A stretch of 41,951 bases of DNA, taken from contig MU616791.1 of NCBI GenBank assembly GCA_025201705.1, positions 1-41,951 of the forward strand, given 5' to 3'. This stretch comes from Dissophora ornata (lineage: Eukaryota; Mortierellomycota; Mortierellomycetes; Mortierellales; Mortierellaceae). Of the stretch, positions 36,101-41,951 are shown piece after piece. The notes beneath the pieces are model-generated. The model was not told where the DNA came from. It made no database searches and was given only the letters and a program-made list of their open reading frames with translations. The first letter of the stretch is position 1; the number at the start of each line of letters is the position of its first letter. The position numbers were made by a program, and so were the translations under genes.

Positions 36101-38088
36101 ATTCAAGGGGCATGACAGATCTGCGAGAGCTCAGGCCAACCTCAAATTCGTCTAATGCAATTGTCATGGAGCTATTGCCTTCAACTGATATCGAATACTC
36201 TGCCGCTGGTGTGGCGCAAGGAGAGGGTTATGAGAGAGGACTCTGGTCATCGTCCTCAAGCCGGAGAGGAAGTGAGTCAAAGTCCCAGCATTCCATGAGC
36301 CTCAAGTCCACTGGACTCACGTGGGCGGTGCAGCCACATCCACACCAACAGTCGCCTCCTTTGCCCCCACCAAGTTCGTTACCGTCATCCATCAATGACG
36401 CAGAGTCCGGCCTGGGAATACAGCAGTCGGCCACGCCTGGTTTATTAACAGCCCTAAGTAACCAGGGACAGGAACAAAGGGGACTTGCAGATCCTGCCTC
36501 TGCTGATCGCGAGCAGCAGGACCCTTACAGCGTTAGGCTTCGCCCACAATCTCGCCGACCCTCTCGTGTGCGAGAACTAGAACCGGAGCTTGACCACGAT
36601 ATGGATCATGATATCTTGAGTCACCATCACGACGATGACAGATGTGCCGGTAGTGGTACAGGGGCCATGGCGATGCAGCGTTCGTTGAGTATAGACTCGG
36701 AATTCGAGAGTTTCTCGTACAAGAATGTGACACTGTTGAACGATGTCAACATGGAGGCGATGATGAACCAGGGCAAGAATCTGGCCAATGCACAGCCGTC
36801 CGGACTAACAGTCGCAGCAGCAACGACAGCAGCAGCAGCTTCACAGGCTTCGGAAGTGGATGAGGGTAGCAACATCACCACTGGTAGCCATAGCAGCAAC
36901 CACCATGTGTCAAACATATTGCCAAACAGTGCGGGATACGGGATTCCAACATCTGGCGGGTCTGGATCTTCAACACCAGGGACACTGAAGTCCATGATTC
37001 AGTCTCTGGGAGTTGGAGGAGGCAGTCACTCTAAACAGACCAGTAGTAGTGACACTTCAGCCGCCGGAGGAAGCATGAGTGGTGTTCCTGTATCCAGTGC
37101 CTCCTCTAATACCGACTCTACCAGCAAGAGAGAGCGACCGAGGGAGTCTCGTCGAGAGGGCAGTTCTGTGTATTTGCTTGGCTTGGGATCCCTGACCCGA
37201 TCCCGTTCACGATCCCGATCTCGTGCTAGTTCTGCAGCAGCTAGTAATTCCAATAGCGGCGGCAACGGTGGTGCCTCTTCTTCCACTCCGCCCCCTGCTT
37301 CTAGTTCGACGCCTCCTCCCCTTCCCGTTCATCCACATCTTTCCGCTTTGTCCTCTACTGAAGTCTCACCGGCAATGATCGGGTCCTCCTCGATTTCCAA
37401 CAAACCAGAGTATCAGGCGCCGCCATTGCCTGCACCAGTAGCTACCAGTTCTGGCCACACCATCTTTGGATTCGGAAACGTATCGTTCACAAAGTTGCCG
37501 GGTTCGAAATCCGAATCCAGAACTGGGTCGCGAAATGGAAGCGCCACCAGTTTGGTGCTTCAGTCGATAGGACCTGGTATGTTGTCGATGATGCTAATGC
37601 GCGGCTCAAGTCCCGGAGCGAGTGCTTCTGCTGCTGCTACTGGTAATAGTGGTGGAGGTAATAGTAACAACGGATCTGGGACATCGACTCCTAAAAAGAA
37701 GAACAGCAACAGCAGTCTTGGCAGTGTTCAGCATCATCATCATGGCCATTTCGATGATGAGCATGGGTCGTCGGGTGTGAGTCGAAGAGGTAGCGCTGTG
37801 AGTGTCACAGCTGGAGGCGGAGAGTCGAGAGAAAAGTCCTTGTTTAGTTCGCCATTGGCGATGATGCCTGTTACTAGCAGCAGTGGTAATGGCAGTAATG
37901 TTGAAATCACGCCGTTGATGTTGGAGAGACACGAAGATTGGGGGCAGGGGTTTAAGATAGGCTCCTTGCTGGGACCAATGCTGAAGACTGGTGCGGGTAA
38001 GGAGATAGTGGAGGAGGTGAGGAGTACGGAGAAGGAGAAGGAGGAGGAGGAGTCGGAAGCAGCAGACCAAACGAAGAACAAACAATAA
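27127..38088 (+). CDS. Rim15/Greatwall-type AGC protein kinase, very large (7 exons)
   Basis: Rim15/Cek1/Greatwall kinases relay nutrient signals through endosulfine phosphorylation and PP2A inhibition. Exons: 27127-28516, about 28713-31630, 31731-33561, 33681-34080, 34167-35029, 35115-35321 and 35408-38088; phases agree, about 3,429 aa. A segment near 31390-31630 ([24 protein letters not shown]) resembles the Rim15/Cek1 central region. A C2HC-type motif, CRICDEE..HSETC, lies at about 1800-1825. The kinase domain is about 2163-2510: [34 protein letters not shown], a Ser-rich insert of about 100 residues, then GTPDYLAPE. The insert in the activation segment is the Greatwall-family hallmark. 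A DTSYFDARN segment follows. The 900-residue tail is Ser/Gln-rich; no receiver domain is seen, and no PAS domain is recognised in the N-terminal 1,000 low-complexity residues. The exon 2 acceptor may be 28710 instead. Confidence 0.85.
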
Positions 38089-38606
38089 AAGAAGCAGTGG
38101 TCGTCCCCATTCTCCCGCTACGCGAAGTGTTTTTTTTTGACGCGTTTTGCCGTGGACACTGAAATATCCAGTCTCCACAATAAGGTTGCAGGCATTTCTT
38201 CCAGTTTTTGCATGATTCGTAGTTTTCTTTGGTTTTTTTCCCACGCTGTCCAGAGAGGCGCATTACCAAAGAAAAAAAGGGGGGGTTGGGGGGTTGAGGG
38301 GACGATGCAAAGTGCGTTAACGGCTAAAATAGATGAGGCATGGATGATGGCCTGCACCTTGAAAAGGGGCTGGATGGTGTATGTTGTCGCGAGTTCTCTC
38401 ATTTTGGGCTGAAGCCTTTTTTCGCGTCTTCGAGGGACTGTTTCTCGTGAGGAAGCAACGCCCAATTGCGCACAAGCGGACAGGGCGCTTTTTAGCGCTT
38501 CTTGTTTCCCTCTTCACTTTGCTTCGCCGCACATTCGTTACCAAGAGCATCATTCATTCTTACTCTCATTCATCCTCAACTCTTTTTTTCTTCTCGTCAT
38601 AACATC
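38089..38606. other. Gap between kinase stop and EF-hand gene
   Basis: These roughly 520 bp hold the kinase 3' UTR and the EF-hand gene promoter. A G-run (about 38279-38293) and a pyrimidine-rich stretch just before 38607 are visible. No gene is seen. Confidence 0.4.
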
Positions 38607-39320
38607 ATGTCTGGTATGCATCCCGAGGACATCAAAGAGGCCTTTGCCATCTTTGACCCGCAGAACACGGGCAAAATCGAACCCTCTACTCTCCAGAGCT
38701 TTCTCGTAAGCGTTTCTTATTTTAAACTTTGAGGAAAAGCTGTTCAGCTCAAAAAAGCCTTTGTTTCGTTTCTGGCTCTCAATGCTAGCAACCTGTCATA
38801 TTATCTTGCTGACAATCGACGCGAATCCTTTTTTTTTCGATTTACTCGTCTTTCTAGCAAGACTTGGGCGATGAAGAGCTGAAGCAGACAGTCCGCATCC
38901 CGAACCATCCGATTAACTTCAAGGAGTTCTCGGATATCATGAATCGCTACAACCGTGATAGCACCAAAGATCCAGAGGAGCCCTACCGCCGCGTTTTCAA
39001 TTCCATCAACAAGGACGGTACAGGCGCAGTCTCTGCTCAGGAGCTCCGTGCAGCCATCAGCTCCATCTTGGGGCCTAATATACTCTCCGAGGTAAAGATT
39101 GGTTACGGTTGTTGTCAATGAAGCAGTTTATGAAAGATGTTTATCTTCTATTTTCGACACTGACAAACCCCCACACCCTATCATTTCTATAATGTAGGCC
39201 GATGTGGATGAGATTATTACGGAGGGGGACGTGTCGGGAGACGGTCGCATCACTCTGGAAGAGTTTTTGAAGATTATGCACAAGAGTGAGAAGAAGCACC
39301 GTGGCGAACACGTTCTTTAA
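38607..39320 (+). CDS. Small EF-hand protein, calmodulin/light-chain-like (3 exons)
   Basis: Exons 38607-38705, 38858-39091 and 39198-39320 are all in phase 0 and give 151 aa, the usual size of calmodulin, centrin and myosin light chains. The first loop, DPQNTGKIEPST, lacks the final Glu and is probably a weak or dead calcium site. The second hand is not recognisable (PINFKEFSDIM). The third loop, NKDGTGAVSAQE, begins with Asn but keeps the rest, and the fourth, DVSGDGRITLEE, is canonical. This pattern fits a calmodulin-like regulator or a myosin light chain. The exact subfamily cannot be fixed from sequence reading. An AATAAA at about 39449-39454 could be its polyadenylation signal. Confidence 0.88.
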
Positions 39321-39514
39321 AGTTGCAAACCAACACAAAAAAAAGGCTTCGCGTAGCCGCATCACCGTGCTTGCACTTGAGATTTCAATGCCGCTTGCTT
39401 TTCACTTCAGCTTTTGGATAGAAAAAGTAAACCCACAATAGCGTGTAAAATAAAGACCATTTTGTCTGTAAACTGATCACTGTATAATTTTGTGCAAATG
39501 AACGGCTTTCGTTT
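39321..39514. other. Convergent 3' region between EF-hand and CTC1-like genes
   Basis: These 194 bp separate two stop codons facing each other, so both 3' UTRs must share or overlap this stretch. No ORF here is credible. Confidence 0.5.
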
Positions 39515-41951
39515 CTATGGTACAGATCGAGGAAGAAGATGCTCCAATAAAATCTTGGCCTCGGTCTTGGGGCGGATCCATTTCACTTCAACAGGGCGTA
39601 GAACGAGCGGCGGGCAGACAAGTGTCTGGATCGTAGTATACCGATTCATGCGCACAAATGATGTCTTAAGCTGCGCATTCTTGACCATCGTCGTTGCTGG
39701 AGTGGTTTCCGTTGTTGTTGTTGACGATGGCGACGTATTTGCATTTTGATGCACGGTCGCATACAACAGAAACATCTCTCGCTTTCGTGGACGAACTGTG
39801 CATATATCCAACCACAGCTTTTCTTCCATTTTGGCTCGGTGGGATTGATCCTGATTAATACTATCGACGTGTCCACCACTGGATGCAAAGCCTTGAAGGA
39901 GCGTGGCATTTACGTTCGTTCTTTTTTGAGTCCCTGAGTATGGAGCAGAGTCGCTCTTGAAAGAGAGTTCGCCTCTGCGGGCCAAAATCTGGAGCACCCT
40001 GTTCCTCACCTCTTGGTGAGGGTCCATTGCTACTGACAGTGGCGAAGAAATGCCTGCATGTCCTCCAGCACTACCCGTCTCTGCCGTTTCCATATTCCCG
40101 CGGATGTCGTCCGCGGATATGCTAGAAAAGGCATTGTCGGAAGACCTGCCACCGTTACTAGTCTTTCGCAAGAGCCCCAGAAGAGTCCACATGACTTCTT
40201 CTTGGTCTTTCAGTACCAGCAATTGTACTTCAGCCGTCCCATCACTTATATAACATTCCATCCGGATCTCGAGGCGCCATTTACGTGATGGGCATCCAAA
40301 CGTGCAATTCAAATTCCTGTAGTCGTTCTCACATGTAGCGCAGATAGCCCTGATCAACGCGGAGCGAATCTTGGTGAGCCAGCAAATGTGTTGGGTGATG
40401 ATGGTATGGTTGTTTATCCTATCACTGCCGCTGGCTTCTTCTGTCGTAGGACTGGCGTACGATGCAGGGGTTACAGATCTCGAGGCAGCTGGAGTTGCAG
40501 TGGCGAACGGCATTTTAGACCACAGGGTTGCGAAATAAACAAGGTTGTCAGATCTGCGCCTGTCATGATACTCGCTTTCGTCTCGGCTACTGTCATGGGT
40601 TGTCTCTCGGACAAGAAGTTCTAGTGGACCAAGATCTCGCACACGGTCCTGTTGTAGTTTCAAAGCCAAGAGAGGGGTGCTTGACCGCTCCCTTCCGATG
40701 GCCCTTAGTCTGACCTTCTTGACTCGTCCTGTTTCAGTCTGGAAACGGACAACCTCTGCTTCATGGCTCGTTCGAGCCCTCTTCCTTGACCCTTCGAAAT
40801 GCTGTTCATTCAAATCCACAGATACTTCTCTCCTCTTTTGTTCAATTTTCGGGGTTGTTGCATCCCGTGTTCGAAATGCCTTTTGCTTGTCGCTGCGCGG
40901 AGGCGCTGCTTTAATCTGGAATTTAGTCCTTCCAGGAATCCCCAAACAGGTGAGCACTGGTTTTTGATCCGCTGGCTCTTCATAAAGCAACACAGCCTTG
41001 CTGACCTGGACGTGATCCCCAGGATTGAAGACCGCTTTAGGCATGGATCCAGAGAGATGGTCTCCGTGCTCATCCCGAAGAAAAGAGTCGCTCAACAGCA
41101 CTGCAACAATTCTTTCAGGAATCTCCAGCTCCTCCGGATCATCGTCATCATCATCATATTCGGATGCACCAGAGTCTGACCAGGACACAGCAGAGGTTTT
41201 GTCATCATCGTCATCGCTTCCACGGTTGCCTCCGCTTTCTATTCCCTCCCCCATCTTCTGCTCATGTTCCTCCTCATCGCTCGAGTCCAGAATCACAACA
41301 GTCTGGTCGTCTCCTATGCCCTTGGACTTTCGATGCTTTTCTTCGCTCTCGTTGGTGTGTCTTTGATCAATCGCCCTTGGCCTACTCACGCTTCGCGATC
41401 GACTCTTGTTGGGATATAATTGACCCTGCTGAAGGTTGCCTTCCTCTAAAGAAACAGTATAGTCGGTATCGTTTGACACTAGAGCCAGCCAGACAACATG
41501 ATCAAGCGGTTTGTCCTCGCACTTCTTTTGGAAGAGCCAGAGAGCTTGCCGGTGGAGGGGAAACCGGTCCGGATCCTCGTGGTCTACGGGTATGGACAGA
41601 CTTGTCGCCGCATTGGCGTTTGTATAGGTCGTCCTGATGGTGTTAGAGGAAGAAGAAGAGGAAGACGAGGGCGAGGCGGTTGATAAATTGGTGGCGCTGA
41701 TGGAGTGGACGACCTGCCCGACAAAGCTCAAGATACGTCCGTGCTTGTGAGCTGAAGAAGAGGGAGAGGGCGAGGAGGAAGACGTAGCGGAAGAGTAATG
41801 GGGACGCGCTGCCTTGAAGAAGAGGTCGTCGATGGTCAGGAATGCTTCTGACAGGGAATGGGGGTTCATTGGGTGGAATTCATCGATGGGAGTACGGCGG
41901 TCAGACCAAAAAGAAAGATGAAGTACAGAGTCTGTGGCGTGCAGGGTGCCA
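39515..41951 (-). CDS. CTC1-like OB-fold protein with zinc ribbon, 5' end outside the window
   Basis: From the ATG at 41869 the frame gives 784 aa, but it stays open without a stop through the remaining 27 codons to the window edge, and that part (SVLHLSFWSDRRTPIDEFHP) reads like real protein. The gene therefore probably begins outside. Visible OB-like segments start at GRILSFVGQVV (44-54) and FNPGDHVQVSKAVLLYEE (281-298). A zinc ribbon C-x2-C-x8-C-x3-C (C510, C513, C522, C526) precedes WRLEIRMECYISDGTAEVQL, the arrangement of the C-terminal OB fold in CTC1 and RPA70. The C-terminus, PPLVLRPVEVKWIRPKTEAKILLEHL, resembles CTC1 endings. CTC1 is the large subunit of the CST complex, which binds telomeric ssDNA and recruits Pol alpha-primase. 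A SUMO-interaction-like VVILDSSDEE lies at 191-200. Another RPA-like protein is the alternative. Confidence 0.55.
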   Translation of the reverse strand, partial: GTLHATDSVLHLSFWSDRRTPIDEFHPMNPHSLSEAFLTIDDLFFKAARPHYSSATSSSSPSPSSSAHKHGRILSFVGQVVHSISATNLSTASPSSSSSSSSNTIRTTYTNANAATSLSIPVDHEDPDRFPLHRQALWLFQKKCEDKPLDHVVWLALVSNDTDYTVSLEEGNLQQGQLYPNKSRSRSVSRPRAIDQRHTNESEEKHRKSKGIGDDQTVVILDSSDEEEHEQKMGEGIESGGNRGSDDDDDKTSAVSWSDSGASEYDDDDDDPEELEIPERIVAVLLSDSFLRDEHGDHLSGSMPKAVFNPGDHVQVSKAVLLYEEPADQKPVLTCLGIPGRTKFQIKAAPPRSDKQKAFRTRDATTPKIEQKRREVSVDLNEQHFEGSRKRARTSHEAEVVRFQTETGRVKKVRLRAIGRERSSTPLLALKLQQDRVRDLGPLELLVRETTHDSSRDESEYHDRRRSDNLVYFATLWSKMPFATATPAASRSVTPASYASPTTEEASGSDRINNHTIITQHICWLTKIRSALIRAICATCENDYRNLNCTFGCPSRKWRLEIRMECYISDGTAEVQLLVLKDQEEVMWTLLGLLRKTSNGGRSSDNAFSSISADDIRGNMETAETGSAGGHAGISSPLSVAMDPHQEVRNRVLQILARRGELSFKSDSAPYSGTQKRTNVNATLLQGFASSGGHVDSINQDQSHRAKMEEKLWLDICTVRPRKREMFLLYATVHQNANTSPSSTTTTETTPATTMVKNAQLKTSFVRMNRYTTIQTLVCPPLVLRPVEVKWIRPKTEAKILLEHLLPRSVP

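Overview
The window looks like nuclear DNA of a filamentous fungus outside the Dikarya, most likely a Mucoromycota member and possibly Mortierellomycotina. The genes are split by many short introns (about 48-200 nt, with GT-AG ends and CTAAC/CTGAC-like branch sites), GC content looks moderate, and long Ser/Gln-rich tails and simple repeats are common. An Integrator subunit, a CTC1-like protein and a Dicer-like protein sit beside ordinary fungal housekeeping genes. The taxonomic placement is inference; the gene structures below were built by hand from conserved protein matches and splice signals.

Layout. 281-3167 (+): VMA1, the catalytic A subunit of the vacuolar ATPase, in nine exons, the first coding only the start Met. 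3514-7309 (-): Integrator subunit 7 homologue in ten exons, convergent with VMA1. 7775-10357 (-): a compact Dicer-like protein in four exons with a degraded helicase lobe, a Dicer dimerisation domain, a ruined RNase IIIa domain and an intact RNase IIIb domain. 10811-12234 (-): REI1/ZNF622-type cytoplasmic 60S maturation factor. 12941-19687 (-): Dnf1/2-type P4-ATPase flippase with a first intron of 1.15 kb. 19688-22209: no gene seen. 22210-23367 (-): ASCC1/AKAP7-like 2H phosphoesterase with an RGG insert. 23525-23595 (-): tRNA-Glu(CTC). 23903-24232: a MITE-like inverted-repeat element. 24233-27126: pyrimidine-rich leader without a recognisable gene. 27127-38088 (+): a very large Rim15/Greatwall-type AGC kinase (about 3,430 aa). 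38607-39320 (+): small EF-hand protein. 39515-41951 (-): CTC1-like OB-fold protein whose reading frame stays open to the window edge.

The genes do not form a pathway. Several handle RNA or genome maintenance (INTS7, Dicer-like, REI1, ASCC1-like, CTC1-like); VMA1, the flippase and the Rim15-like kinase belong to membrane and nutrient physiology. The most unusual object is the Dicer-like gene. It keeps an open frame, plausible splice sites and a complete RNase IIIb active site, yet it has lost the Walker A, DExH, helicase C, PAZ, RNase IIIa metal-binding and dsRBD parts expected of a Dicer.
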